Shown here one piece after another: positions 16,421-24,400 of a stretch of DNA of 24,472 nt. The number at the start of each line of letters is the position of its first letter. The stretch's first letter is position 1. Where the stretch lies: NCBI GenBank assembly GCA_044350425.1, contig JBILHS010000092.1:1-24472 (forward strand), in the 5' to 3' direction. Made by a program: the position numbers and the translations under genes. This stretch comes from M3007 sp044350425 (GTDB lineage Bacteria; Bacteroidota; Bacteroidia; Chitinophagales; Saprospiraceae). A model generated the notes under the pieces. It saw only the letters and a program-made list of their open reading frames with translations. It was not told where the DNA came from and did no database searches.

Positions 16421-19078
16421 ATGATGATTCGAATTGCCCTGCTGTTTTTTCCCTTCTGTTTTTTTGTGTCTTTCCCGACCGATGCGCAGACCACCCCACA
16501 CCGTCCGGGGGAGTTTTTAGTGTCGCTGGCAGAAGGGCTGGATGCGACTGTGCTGACCCGCCGAAATGCTGACTTGGCTGCTCCGGTGAAGATTTCCGGG
16601 CTTATGAACATCTGGTTGTTCCAGTCAGAACGCTCTGAAAAAGAAACGTTATCCTGGTTTCAGCAACAACCTGAAGTGCGCATGGCACAGCTCAATCATA
16701 TGCTTGAAAACCGAACGATCCCCAATGATCCGCTTTTCCCCAAACAATGGCATTTCCTGAATGATGGCGCCTCCGGGGGCGTTTTTGATGCGGATATGGA
16801 CGCAGAACAGGCCTGGGAGATCAGCACAGGTGGGCTGAGTCCTGCCGGCGATACCATCGTTCTGGCGGTCATAGACGGCGGGGTGGAAGCAGGGCATGCA
16901 GACCTGCAAGCCAATCTTTGGACCAATTGGGGGGAGATACCCAACAATGGACTGGACGACGATGACAATGGGTATAGCGACGATTTTCGGGGTTGGAATG
17001 TTTTCTCGGAAAATGATGCCATTCAAGGGATCACAGGCGCCCATGGAACCCCTGTTTGTGGCATTCTCGGCGCTAATGGCAATAACAGCCTGGGGGTGAG
17101 CGGTGTAAACTGGACCACCCAGATCATGTTTGTATCTGCAGCAGGTACGGAGGCTTCCATCCTTTCAGCGTTCGATTATGTCTTTCGGTCACGGCAGCGA
17201 TACAATACCTCCTGGGGAGAAAAAGGTGCTTTTATCGTGGCCGTAAATTGCTCCTGGGGGATCAACTATGGCAATCCTGCAGAGGCGCCACTCTGGTGTG
17301 AAGCCTTTGATCAATTGGGCCAGGCTGGTATTGTAAGTGTGGCTGCCACCGCAAATCTGCCCGTGAATGTGGATGAGGTCGGAGACCTGCCAACAGCCTG
17401 CCCCAGCAGTTTTCTGATCAGTGTCACCAGCCTCAATCGAAGCGATCTAAAGGCGGAAAATGCTGCCTGGGGGGCTCAAAATGTCGATATTGGGGCTTAC
17501 GGACAAGATATTTTTACCACCAGCTCCGGGAATGGATATGAAGCTTTTTCAGGCACCTCGTTTGCAGCGCCTCAGGTGGCCGGTGTGGTAGGATTATTGT
17601 ACGCCTCACCCTGTCCCAACCTGATCGCTTTAGCCAAAACGGACCCGGCAGCAGCAGCCTATTGGGTGAAAAGTTTGATCCTGGACCATGTTACCCCCAA
17701 TCCCTCGCTCACAGGAATCACGCTGACCAATGGTCGCCTAAATTTGTATCGAACCTTACAGAACTATGAAAATCAGTGCAGCGATTGTCCGGCTCCTTTT
17801 GCACTTAAAACAGAGGCCCTGACCGATACTTCCGTTTCACTGCTTTGGGTCACGCCGCCTACTGCGCTGGCGGTCAATTTGCGCTGGCGAACCCTGGGCG
17901 TGGGTTCCTGGAAGGTAGAGGAGGCAGTTTCGGACTCCTTATTATTGGCCGGGCTGCCGGGTTGTACCGACTATGAATTCGAAATGCAGGCCTTATGTGA
18001 CGGACTTTTGAGCGCATGGTCTGCTCCGCTTATTTTCAAAACCAAAGGTTGTTGCACCGCTCCCACAGCAGTTTGGGTGGAAGCCAGTAATGCCGTCAAC
18101 GCAAAGATCGCCTGGGAATCTGTCGCAAACAATGAAGGATATCGTTTGCGGTTTCGAAAGCATGGCAGCGTATTATGGACCTATAAAGTGATGGATACCA
18201 ATTTTTGGGTGTTTCAAAACTTACTAGCCTGTACCGAATATGATGTACAGATACAGACCCATTGTACAGGGACGTTCACAGGTTTCTCCAGCACCTTCAC
18301 TTTCCGGACCAAAGGCTGTGGCGCCTGCAATGAAGCGGCATATTGTGAAGTAAAAGCTGCTTTTGCTACAGAAGAATGGATCGCTTCGGTGCAAGTGGGT
18401 TCCTGGAGCCTCAGCTCAGGTGCAGGAGGCGCCGGCTACCAGAGTTTCAATGCCATTCAGAATGACGCGCCTAAGCTGGTTGCCGGAACGGTAATTCCAG
18501 CGGTGATTACGCCAGGTTTTTCCGGCGCTGTAAGCAAGGAATACTACCGTATTTTTATAGATTTTAACCAGGATGGGGATTTTGAGGATGCGGGAGAACT
18601 GGCTTTCGACCCTGGTTATGCCCTGGAAGGTATTGCAGATGGAGAGATGTTGCTGCCTGATTATATGCTGCCAGGACTCACCCGGATGCGGGTGATGATG
18701 AAATATACCAGCCCCAATGACAATCCGCCTGCCGCCTGTGTCAGTTTCGACTATGGACAGGTGGAGGATTACTGCGTTGAACTCAGTCTGGATTCAGTAA
18801 GTACATCCATTCCTGAAACAGTTAAAATCTTGAAGATGCGTGTCTATCCGCAACCAGCCGGGAATTGGGTAATATTGGAATTTCCGGAAACAAATGCCGT
18901 GTCGGATTGCGCATTAACCGTAATGGATCTTACCGGCAGGAAAATTATGGAGCAAACCACTCCGGAACTTCAACATGGAAAATTGGTATTAAATACACGT
19001 CTTTGGCCTTCGGGCATCTATGCGTTTCAGGTTAGATATGGGAATCGGCGGTTTTCTGGGAAGTTGTTTAAAGGTTGA
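16421..19078 (+). CDS. Secreted subtilisin-like (S8) serine protease with FN3, GEVED and type A T9SS sorting domains
   Basis: 885 residues with a signal peptide (MMIRIALLFFPFCFFVSFPTDAQ). A short prodomain-like segment precedes the S8 catalytic domain. The triad is Asp in AVIDGGVEAGHADL (152), His in GAHGTPVCG (208) and Ser in FSGTSFAAPQ (380), with the oxyanion Asn in VAATANLPV (312). An Asp-rich loop NNGLDDDDNGYSDD is typical of Bacteroidota subtilases. Two fibronectin type III domains follow (about 453-541 and 544-632, each closing with FKTKGC / FRTKGC). Then come a GEVED domain (about 636-788; IDFNQDGDFEDAGE and YGQVEDYCV) and a type A sorting tail (about 802-885; MRVYPQPAGNW ... PSGIYAFQV). 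The start is ATG 16421 (a second ATG at 16424); an upstream ATG at 16319 would hide the signal peptide. It is transcribed divergently from the M43 gene. Confidence 0.93.
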   Translation: MMIRIALLFFPFCFFVSFPTDAQTTPHRPGEFLVSLAEGLDATVLTRRNADLAAPVKISGLMNIWLFQSERSEKETLSWFQQQPEVRMAQLNHMLENRTIPNDPLFPKQWHFLNDGASGGVFDADMDAEQAWEISTGGLSPAGDTIVLAVIDGGVEAGHADLQANLWTNWGEIPNNGLDDDDNGYSDDFRGWNVFSENDAIQGITGAHGTPVCGILGANGNNSLGVSGVNWTTQIMFVSAAGTEASILSAFDYVFRSRQRYNTSWGEKGAFIVAVNCSWGINYGNPAEAPLWCEAFDQLGQAGIVSVAATANLPVNVDEVGDLPTACPSSFLISVTSLNRSDLKAENAAWGAQNVDIGAYGQDIFTTSSGNGYEAFSGTSFAAPQVAGVVGLLYASPCPNLIALAKTDPAAAAYWVKSLILDHVTPNPSLTGITLTNGRLNLYRTLQNYENQCSDCPAPFALKTEALTDTSVSLLWVTPPTALAVNLRWRTLGVGSWKVEEAVSDSLLLAGLPGCTDYEFEMQALCDGLLSAWSAPLIFKTKGCCTAPTAVWVEASNAVNAKIAWESVANNEGYRLRFRKHGSVLWTYKVMDTNFWVFQNLLACTEYDVQIQTHCTGTFTGFSSTFTFRTKGCGACNEAAYCEVKAAFATEEWIASVQVGSWSLSSGAGGAGYQSFNAIQNDAPKLVAGTVIPAVITPGFSGAVSKEYYRIFIDFNQDGDFEDAGELAFDPGYALEGIADGEMLLPDYMLPGLTRMRVMMKYTSPNDNPPAACVSFDYGQVEDYCVELSLDSVSTSIPETVKILKMRVYPQPAGNWVILEFPETNAVSDCALTVMDLTGRKIMEQTTPELQHGKLVLNTRLWPSGIYAFQVRYGNRRFSGKLFKG

Positions 19079-19111
19079 AAGTGGTAAGTTAAAAGTTAAA
19101 AGTGGCAAGTT
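19078..19111. repeat. Short direct repeat after the subtilase stop
   Basis: AAAGTGGTAAGTT (19078-19090) recurs as AAAGTGGCAAGTT (19099-19111) with one mismatch and a 21-bp period, separated by AAAAGTTA-type sequence. It lies between the subtilase stop and its terminator. Function unknown; probably simple-sequence slippage. Confidence 0.5.
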
Positions 19112-19134
19112 TTGCTTAATTTTCGGATAGAAAT

Positions 19135-19170
19135 ACGGGAGCACGAACCAGTGTTTTCTCCCGTTTTTTT
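19135..19170 (+). terminator. Intrinsic terminator of the subtilase gene
   Basis: ACGGGAG (19135-19141) pairs with CTCCCGT (19158-19164) across a 16-nt loop, followed by a run of seven T (19164-19170). It lies 57 bp after the subtilase stop codon and has the correct orientation. Confidence 0.85.
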
Positions 19171-19339
19171 GGAAAAGTAGAATTTAATTGCCTGGTTTAA
19201 ACTGGTGCAGGTACTTTTAGCGGCTGAAACAGGCTTTTTCAAACGCCCAATGCGCTTATGATGTATATGATCCCTGGAATAGCGGTGGCGCTGATACTGG
19301 TTTTATCCCGGATGGTTGTTTCCCTGTTGTCGCAAAAAA

Positions 19340-19546
19340 TTGCTCAGCCAGATGGTGGATGCCGCTTTTGGGGTGGATTTCAAAACAGCGCTGGGGGTAG
19401 TCTATTGGCATCGTACACCAAAAGTTATCATCAATTTAAAAGGGACTATGGATGGTATCGCGCTGGCGCATGTCTTATTGTTCGCGCATCAAATCCCCGT
19501 GATATTTCTGACGGCCAACTCGGATTTCACTATATGTGAAAGTATG
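19340..19546 (+). pseudogene. Remnant of a response-regulator receiver domain
   Basis: One plus frame encodes LLSQMVDAAFGVDFKTALG, then PKVIINLKGTMDGIALAHVL, then HQIPVIFLTANSDFTICESM. This closely follows the second half of a CheY-like receiver: the phosphoacceptor strand plus DINLKGxMDGI, then the IPVIFLTANSD strand. Immediately before INLKG the usual Asp is absent. There is no start codon with a receiver N-terminus (no acidic DD/DE pair), and homology stops after ICESM with no conserved Lys or output domain. The piece is about 69 residues versus about 120 for a full receiver. The flanks (19171-19339) show no intact gene. I read it as a decayed gene; the original output domain cannot be told, though the INLKG style is common in LytTR-type regulators. 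Confidence 0.6.
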
Positions 19547-19577
19547 GGTTGGAGTAGTATGCTTGCAACCGATACCC

Positions 19578-20098
19578 ATGAACAAGAACCTATACAAACA
19601 CCGGTCTCGTTCCGGCATCTGGATATTGTTCGCCCTGATCACCTTGTTGCTCAATGTCTGGGCCCCTGATCATCCTGAATTCACGGAACAATGGTACAGT
19701 CGGGGACTTTTTCAGGGAATTCGCCGGGTCTTTGACCATTCCCTGGGACAATTGCCCTTTCCAGCCTTTTACCTCTTTTGGCTGGGGGTAGTATTGTTTT
19801 GGATCTGGCATACCGTGCTCGTTTGAAATGGAATCATTTTTGGCAAAGCATGGGCTACTGGCTCGTCAAAGTGCTTGGATTTGGCGGTTTATTGGTCGGA
19901 TTATTTTTTTGGCTCTGGGCCTTCAACTACGCGCGAATTCCGTTGCAAACTCAGATGCATCTGGATGTACAACCCTTGGATTCTACAGCGCTGTGGAACG
20001 AACTCCGATCAGAAACAGAGATTTTAGATTCCTTGCGCAACATGCTGGCAGGAAATGATACTAATGCGATCAACGATGAACGCCAGTCCCAACTACCT
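19578..20098 (+). pseudogene. DUF3810 family membrane protein gene, frameshifted and 3'-truncated
   Basis: From the ATG at 19578 the frame encodes a hydrophobic N-terminus and the DUF3810-like stretch YSRGLFQGIRRVFDHSLG then LPFPAFYLFWLGVVLFWIW, reaching a TGA near 19826. The family pattern resumes in another frame from about 19810 as RARLKWNHFWQ, then GLLVGLFFWLWAFNYARIPL and NDTNAIN. A single-base loss, or two-base gain, around 19800-19820 explains the switch. A further frame change near 20065-20085 may exist, since PNYLQAL reads in a third frame. The gene then ends abruptly at the 3' end of the convergent histidine kinase (20099); about half of a usual ~350-residue protein is missing. The frameshift alone could be a sequencing error, but the missing 3' half could not. 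Function of DUF3810 is unknown. Confidence 0.7.
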
Positions 20099-21148
20099 TC
20101 AGGCTTTATCCAATGTAAAGCCAAAAGTGCTGCCTTGTCCGGGGCTACTGCGCACATTGATGGTCTGTTTGTGCGCTTCTACAATATGTTTTACAATGGA
20201 AAGCCCCAGTCCGGTACCCCCAGCATCGCGGGAGCGGTGCTTGTCTACGCGGTAGAATCGGTCAAATACATGGCTGAGATGCTCCGGGAGGATGCCAATG
20301 CCATTGTCGCTGACTTCTACCAAAACATAAGTTTCGAGGTCATAGAAACTGATTTTGGTGACGCCCCCTTCAGTTCCGTATTTGATCGAATTATGGACCA
20401 GGTTCATCAGCACCTGTCGGATGCTTTCTTTATCGGCTCGGATTCTGAAATTTTGGCCAGCGCCCTCTTTATAGGTGAGTCGGATATTTCGGTCTTTGGC
20501 GCGCATTTCAAGATCGCCATAAACCTCATCCGTCAGGTCATGCAGATCAAATTCCTGAAGGTCCAGTACCATTTGACCCGCTTCCAGTTTGTTGATGGTC
20601 TCCAGATCTTCCACGATGGTCTGCAGTCGTTCGATGTTTTTAGCCGCCCGTTGCAGATACTGCAGGTTTACATTCGAATCATAAAGCGCTCCGTCGAGGA
20701 GCGTATGAATAAACCCCTGTATGTTGAAAATAGGAGTTTTAAGCTCATGGGAAACATCGCCGATAAATCTACGGCGGTAAGTGGCAAGCCGCTCCAGTTC
20801 TTCCAATTCATACTCCTGCTTATCGGCCCATTCTCCGACCTCTTTTTCCACATCATCCAGCACATTTTTGTTCATGTCCAGATTACCTGCCTTGAAATCT
20901 GCCGGTAATTTTTGCCGGTGTATGATTTTGTAGATCAGCTTGATACGCCGAAAAATGAAATAACGAACCAGATAATAATTGGTCAGAAAGGCCACGCCAA
21001 ATGCCAGAATAAAAAGCCCTAAAACTTCGGGCCAGGTCACAGCAAGCAGGCCAGTAGCCTTCATCAACAGGAGTAAAACAGCAATGGCGGCTGCAGAGAT
21101 TCCTGCAATGAAAAAGGAAAGTTGTTGTGGCGTCTGGTTCTTGAACAT
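20099..21148 (-). CDS. Membrane sensor histidine kinase (PhoR-like)
   Basis: 349 residues. Two transmembrane helices at about 11-30 and 40-61 (GISAAAIAVLLLLM; VLGLFILAFGVAFL) are joined by only a few residues, so there is almost no periplasmic sensor domain. A short linker leads to the HisKA H-box FIGDVSHELKTPI (His134). The HATPase domain shows the N-box LVHNSIKYG (Asn253), DNGIGI (281-286), an F-box-like HVFDRFYRVD and GTGLGLSIVKH (311-321). It autophosphorylates and transfers phosphate to a cognate regulator, most likely the one encoded 23 bp upstream. The ATG at 21148 is used; a TTG at 21160 is an alternative. The gene ends within 1-2 bp of the broken DUF3810 gene. The signal sensed is unknown; the small extracytoplasmic part suggests membrane or cytoplasmic sensing. 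Confidence 0.9.
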   Translation of the reverse strand: MFKNQTPQQLSFFIAGISAAAIAVLLLLMKATGLLAVTWPEVLGLFILAFGVAFLTNYYLVRYFIFRRIKLIYKIIHRQKLPADFKAGNLDMNKNVLDDVEKEVGEWADKQEYELEELERLATYRRRFIGDVSHELKTPIFNIQGFIHTLLDGALYDSNVNLQYLQRAAKNIERLQTIVEDLETINKLEAGQMVLDLQEFDLHDLTDEVYGDLEMRAKDRNIRLTYKEGAGQNFRIRADKESIRQVLMNLVHNSIKYGTEGGVTKISFYDLETYVLVEVSDNGIGILPEHLSHVFDRFYRVDKHRSRDAGGTGLGLSIVKHIVEAHKQTINVRSSPGQGSTFGFTLDKA

Positions 21149-21171
21149 TTTCTGATTCAACCAATTGTTTT

Positions 21172-21852
21172 TTAAAAATCGAACTTGTAACCGATGCCTT
21201 TCATCGTTTTAATATAATTCTCCCCAATATGCTCCCGAAGCTTGCGAATGTGCACATCAATGGTCCGGTTACCTACAATAACATCTGCTCCCCAGATCTT
21301 GTCAAAGATCTCCTCCCGGGTAAAAACACGTCCCGGTTTAGAAGCCAGCAACCAAAGAATCTCAAACTCTTTTCTAGGCAACTCGATGGTTTTATCGCCT
21401 TTAAACACCAGTACTTTGTCTTTGTTGATCACTAGATCGTGTAAGCTCATGATTCGGACTTCTTCTTCGGTAGCCCGACCACTTCTCCGAAGCAGAGCAT
21501 TGATTCGGCTGACCAAAACCCTCGGTTTGATCGGTTTGGTAATATAATCGTCCCCTCCAACGTCCAATGCGGCGATCTGGGAAAAATCCTCATCACGGGC
21601 AGTCAGGAAGGCGATCGGGGTATCATCAAATTCTTTTCGGGACCGAAGCGCACGACAAGTCTCCACGCCATCCATTTCGGGCATCATGATGTCAAGCAGG
21701 ATCAAATGGGGTTTCTCAAGATCGGCCACCTGAATGGCTTGTACGCCATCAGCGGCTGTAACTACCTGATAACCCTCCTTACGAAGGTTGTATTGCAGGA
21801 ATTCGAGGATGTCTGGCTCGTCATCTACAATTAGGATCTTCTTTGCATTCAT
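21172..21852 (-). CDS. OmpR/PhoB-family DNA-binding response regulator
   Basis: 226 residues. The receiver shows ILIVDDEPDILEF (Asp10, Asp11), phosphoacceptor Asp54 in LILLDIMMPEMDG, Thr in AFLTARDED and Lys in DDYITKPIKP. A winged-helix effector domain follows, with IELPRKEFEILWLLASKPG, VFTREEIFDKIWG and VGNRTIDVHIRKLREHIG, ending IKTMKGIGYKFDF. This is the full PhoB-type architecture. I chose the ATG at 21852 because MNAKKILIVDDE is the usual family start and AAGGAAG lies just upstream; ATG 21864 is a near alternative. A TAnnTTTG box at 21883-21890 rules against the longer frame from 21918. Its target genes are not visible, though nearby genes are candidates. Confidence 0.93.
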   Translation of the reverse strand: MNAKKILIVDDEPDILEFLQYNLRKEGYQVVTAADGVQAIQVADLEKPHLILLDIMMPEMDGVETCRALRSRKEFDDTPIAFLTARDEDFSQIAALDVGGDDYITKPIKPRVLVSRINALLRRSGRATEEEVRIMSLHDLVINKDKVLVFKGDKTIELPRKEFEILWLLASKPGRVFTREEIFDKIWGADVIVGNRTIDVHIRKLREHIGENYIKTMKGIGYKFDF

Positions 21853-21882
21853 TACTTCCTTCATTCCGTGTTGTATTTCCTG

Positions 21883-21890
21883 CAAAGGTA
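21883..21890 (-). promoter_or_regulatory. -7 element for the two-component operon
   Basis: The minus strand reads TACCTTTG, a full TAnnTTTG match, 31 bp upstream of the response-regulator ATG. This implies a leader of about 25 nt. A TTG at the -33 position is not evident, so an activator may be needed, or the box may be chance. Confidence 0.5.
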
Positions 21891-22005
21891 GACCCGGTTC
21901 AAAGCTCAGCGTTTGCATGATGCGGTTAAGTCTGTGTAAAGTTTCATTGAAAAAAGGTTTAATTTGGCTGAATTGTTGAAAAAATTAAAGATATGAAAGT
22001 ACCAA

Positions 22006-23040
22006 TCATTGGTGCTCCAGGACAAATGCGCGAAAAGCATTGTAGTATGCCTCTTGTTCCTCCATACGGTGAGCGCTTTTTTCGAACAGAAGTTTTTTCT
22101 TGTCCGTAGAACCAATATGTTTGTAGAAGTCGTCACCAAGGCCCTTGGGGCAAACAAAATCAAATTTGCCAAAACAGATTAAAACAGGTACGGTTACCTG
22201 GCTGAGCGCGTCCGAGAACTTGATCGGATTGAGCGATTTATTGAAGGTTCGTTTGGCAGCATTAGAACGCCCCAGCCAGAAGTTGGTAAGTGGAATTTGC
22301 TCAGATATTAAATTGTTTAATATTACGTCATTTTCATAAGGTTCAATCCCTTCAATGAGGTCTTGTGCTTTCCAGGCTAGATCCGTCAACTCATAGGCCT
22401 GGTCAAATGTAAATGGGCCAGGAGGGTTCGCCTCGCAATAAGAAACAATTGGCTTCCAGGCTTCAGCGTTTTTCCCATCGGCAATATGTCGGGTTCCTTC
22501 ATCCAGCAACATTTGATAGGTAAGACTGTCATTCAGCCCGGTATTGTGCGTGGCATCGACAAAGATCCAGCCTTTTACCATAGATTGGTTGTCGGGAGCG
22601 GTCATAAACTGCGATGCAACCATGCCGCCAAAACTTTTGGACAATAAGAATATGCCAATTTCTTCCCCGTATCTATATTTTAAAACTGAAATGAGTTCAT
22701 GCAGGTCGTCGGCATACACCGGTAATGTAAAGAAATCAGCATCTACGTTTCCTTGCGAGGCGCCGGCATTCCGTTGATCATAATAAACAACAGCGCAGTC
22801 TTTTTGTAATATCTCCTCTATTTTGGGGGTTTGGTACAAATATCCACTGGCACCAGGTCCACCATGTACCAGGATCACAAATTGTTTGCTGGCAGTATTG
22901 CCTCGTACCAGCACGCGCATGGAGACCTCATTGTGCCGAATATAAAATGTGTCATCTGCACGCAAGCCAATCGTTATGTGTTCTTTCTGGCAAGATGTCA
23001 GAAGGAATGCCACCAAAAGGAATAATATCAATTTTTTCAT
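22006..23040 (-). CDS. Lipoprotein alpha/beta hydrolase (proline iminopeptidase-like)
   Basis: 344 residues. A lipoprotein signal with lipobox LLTSC (Cys17) suggests membrane anchoring. The alpha/beta hydrolase fold shows the oxyanion motif HGGPGASGY (59-67), VVYYDQRNAGAS and the nucleophile elbow LLSKSFGGM with Ser136. Asp294 in CFGKFDFVCP and His324 in KSAHRM complete the triad. HGGPG and DQR are typical of the prolyl aminopeptidase-like (S33) branch, but the elbow begins with Ser (SKSFG) rather than the usual Gly. Substrate is unknown; peptide or ester hydrolysis are both possible. The ATG overlaps the stop of the upstream outer-membrane-like gene (ATGA, 23037-23040), so translation is probably coupled. 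A 6-bp inverted repeat spans the stop codon. Confidence 0.87.
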   Translation of the reverse strand: MKKLILFLLVAFLLTSCQKEHITIGLRADDTFYIRHNEVSMRVLVRGNTASKQFVILVHGGPGASGYLYQTPKIEEILQKDCAVVYYDQRNAGASQGNVDADFFTLPVYADDLHELISVLKYRYGEEIGIFLLSKSFGGMVASQFMTAPDNQSMVKGWIFVDATHNTGLNDSLTYQMLLDEGTRHIADGKNAEAWKPIVSYCEANPPGPFTFDQAYELTDLAWKAQDLIEGIEPYENDVILNNLISEQIPLTNFWLGRSNAAKRTFNKSLNPIKFSDALSQVTVPVLICFGKFDFVCPKGLGDDFYKHIGSTDKKKLLFEKSAHRMEEQEAYYNAFRAFVLEHQ

Positions 23041-23687
23041 GATTTATGACCTTTTAATTTTGATATATTTTTGATGCTGGCCTCCAAAAAATGAATGGGT
23101 TGCCATACCAGCCCCAATTCAATGGTAGGACGAACGTAGAACAGGTTGTTGCTGGGAATCATAAACAGTACACTTCCCCGGGTATAAAAAGAGGTCTTTG
23201 GATTGAATTTGTATCCGAGGCCCCCACCCATTGCCAGCATGGCATAATGATAGCCAGACCATTTTTTAAGTAAAATATTTCCATACTTGTCTATTTGATA
23301 AGTTTCACCGCCCAAAAAAGTGCGGCTGTATCCTAATGCCGGCGAAAGTTCTGTAAAAAAATGGTGTCTTCGAAGTCTCCGGGCACGCCAGCCAAAAAGC
23401 AGATAAAGGTTATCGTGGAAAGTAGGGTGGTGGTAGTAGCCAATTTCAGCGCTCAGAAATCGGTATCTCGTAAAATGAAGCGCCGAACGTTTCCTGCGAT
23501 ATCGGGTTACTTCGATCCGGTTGATCGGGTATTCTATACCTCCGCGCAAACCAGGATATAAAATGCTGGCATTGTAAGCGAATGAAACATTGGAGGAAAC
23601 CTTAAAGGATTCTTTGGGCGTGATTTGTGCGAACACACCACTGCATAATAATAAAATAAGGCTTTTGACGACGAGTATATTTTTCAT
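23037..23687 (-). CDS. Predicted outer-membrane beta-barrel-like protein of unknown function
   Basis: 216 residues with a signal peptide (MKNILVVKSLILLLCSGVFAQ). The mature part has alternating aromatic/polar strands: FLSAEIGYYHHPTFHDNLYL, YAMLAMGGGLGYKF, TSFYTRGSVLFMIPSNN and VRPTIELGLVW. This pattern suggests a small barrel of roughly eight strands in the outer membrane. The region around RYRRKRSALHFTRYR and WRARRLRRHHFF is very Arg-rich. No enzymatic motif or named family was recognised. It lies 42 bp downstream of the spermidine-synthase-like gene and overlaps the hydrolase gene by 4 bp, so the three may form one transcript. Function may relate to the hydrolase lipoprotein, but this is only inferred from coupling. 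Confidence 0.7.
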   Translation of the reverse strand: MKNILVVKSLILLLCSGVFAQITPKESFKVSSNVSFAYNASILYPGLRGGIEYPINRIEVTRYRRKRSALHFTRYRFLSAEIGYYHHPTFHDNLYLLFGWRARRLRRHHFFTELSPALGYSRTFLGGETYQIDKYGNILLKKWSGYHYAMLAMGGGLGYKFNPKTSFYTRGSVLFMIPSNNLFYVRPTIELGLVWQPIHFLEASIKNISKLKGHKS

Positions 23688-23729
23688 TAATCAAAACGGC
23701 AGTATTCAGTCACTAAGTTACTACAAAAC

Positions 23730-24398
23730 TTACTTCTGCGCACAAAGTATCCAATTTCCTTTGGTATCGATTGCCCAGGCCTCTGGAAAAACGTTCTTAA
23801 ACCGACGTTCAAAAAAGCGTTCAGTGACCTGTCTGACACTCACATCCTCTCCATGCAGCCGATTGAAAAGCAACAATCCACCCGGGCGCAACAACGAGGC
23901 ACAGGTTTCCAAAAATTCTTCAGTGCAAAATTGTGGAGGGGTGATCTCATCTTCAAAGATATCTATGATGAGCAAGTCGAATTGTTCTTCCGTCACTTCT
24001 ACAAAAACCTCAGCATCCGCCGTAATGATCTCTATTGGGCTTTCCAATCTGGATAAGGTATATTTGACTGCAAGATGCGCCACGGTCTCATCCCATTCCA
24101 CTGCGGTATAATGATAGTTTCGATCAAAAACCTTTTCCAACATATATGGAATCGAACCCAGACCCAGACCCAGCAGCAAAACGTCCTCGATCTTCCGCTC
24201 ATCAATTTTCAACTGATCAAAGGCCACCAGAAAATTCTTGTACAAATCATCCCATGAATAAATAGCATCCCCACTCAGCAATTGTATACGCCCCCGGGAG
24301 AGTATTACACTCAATTCAGGGTTTTGCTCCGAAGTAGCTTCCTCCAGCGTAACAGGAGTCAGGTGAGAGAGCCATTTTTTCCAGACAGGTATATGCAC
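23730..24398 (-). CDS. Spermidine-synthase-like (class I SAM-dependent methyltransferase fold) protein
   Basis: 222 residues with a Rossmann-type core. The glycine loop is VLLLGLGLGSIPYML (about 73-87), the acidic ribose-binding residue Glu101 lies in YTAVEWDE, ADAEVF (127-132) follows, and FDLLIIDIFEDE (about 140-151) and LLRPGGLLLFN (169-179) close the fold. The arrangement matches stand-alone spermidine-synthase-like proteins of Bacteroidota, which are shorter than true SpeE (~280 residues). Aminopropyl transfer is therefore unproven. The start is GTG at 24398; no in-frame ATG lies upstream before a stop at 24432-24434, and VHIPVWKKWL fits the expected N-terminus. The 14-bp tandem repeat begins only 3-8 bp upstream, so its promoter lies within or beyond it. 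Confidence 0.83.
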   Translation of the reverse strand: MHIPVWKKWLSHLTPVTLEEATSEQNPELSVILSRGRIQLLSGDAIYSWDDLYKNFLVAFDQLKIDERKIEDVLLLGLGLGSIPYMLEKVFDRNYHYTAVEWDETVAHLAVKYTLSRLESPIEIITADAEVFVEVTEEQFDLLIIDIFEDEITPPQFCTEEFLETCASLLRPGGLLLFNRLHGEDVSVRQVTERFFERRFKNVFPEAWAIDTKGNWILCAQK

Positions 24399-24400
24399 TT

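Noticed and set aside
16225..17044. Minus-strand open frames over the start of the subtilase
   Set aside because: They oppose the S8 catalytic domain and lack motifs; the subtilase triad reads on the plus strand.
19778..20908. A 376-residue plus-strand open frame
   Set aside because: Only its first ~100 residues resemble DUF3810; the rest is antisense to the histidine kinase, whose H, N and G boxes are intact.
22001..22013. ACCAAT-C-ATTGGT as terminator of the hydrolase gene
   Set aside because: The stem is only 6 bp with a 1-base loop, includes the stop codon, and the T-rich tract is about 17 nt away.
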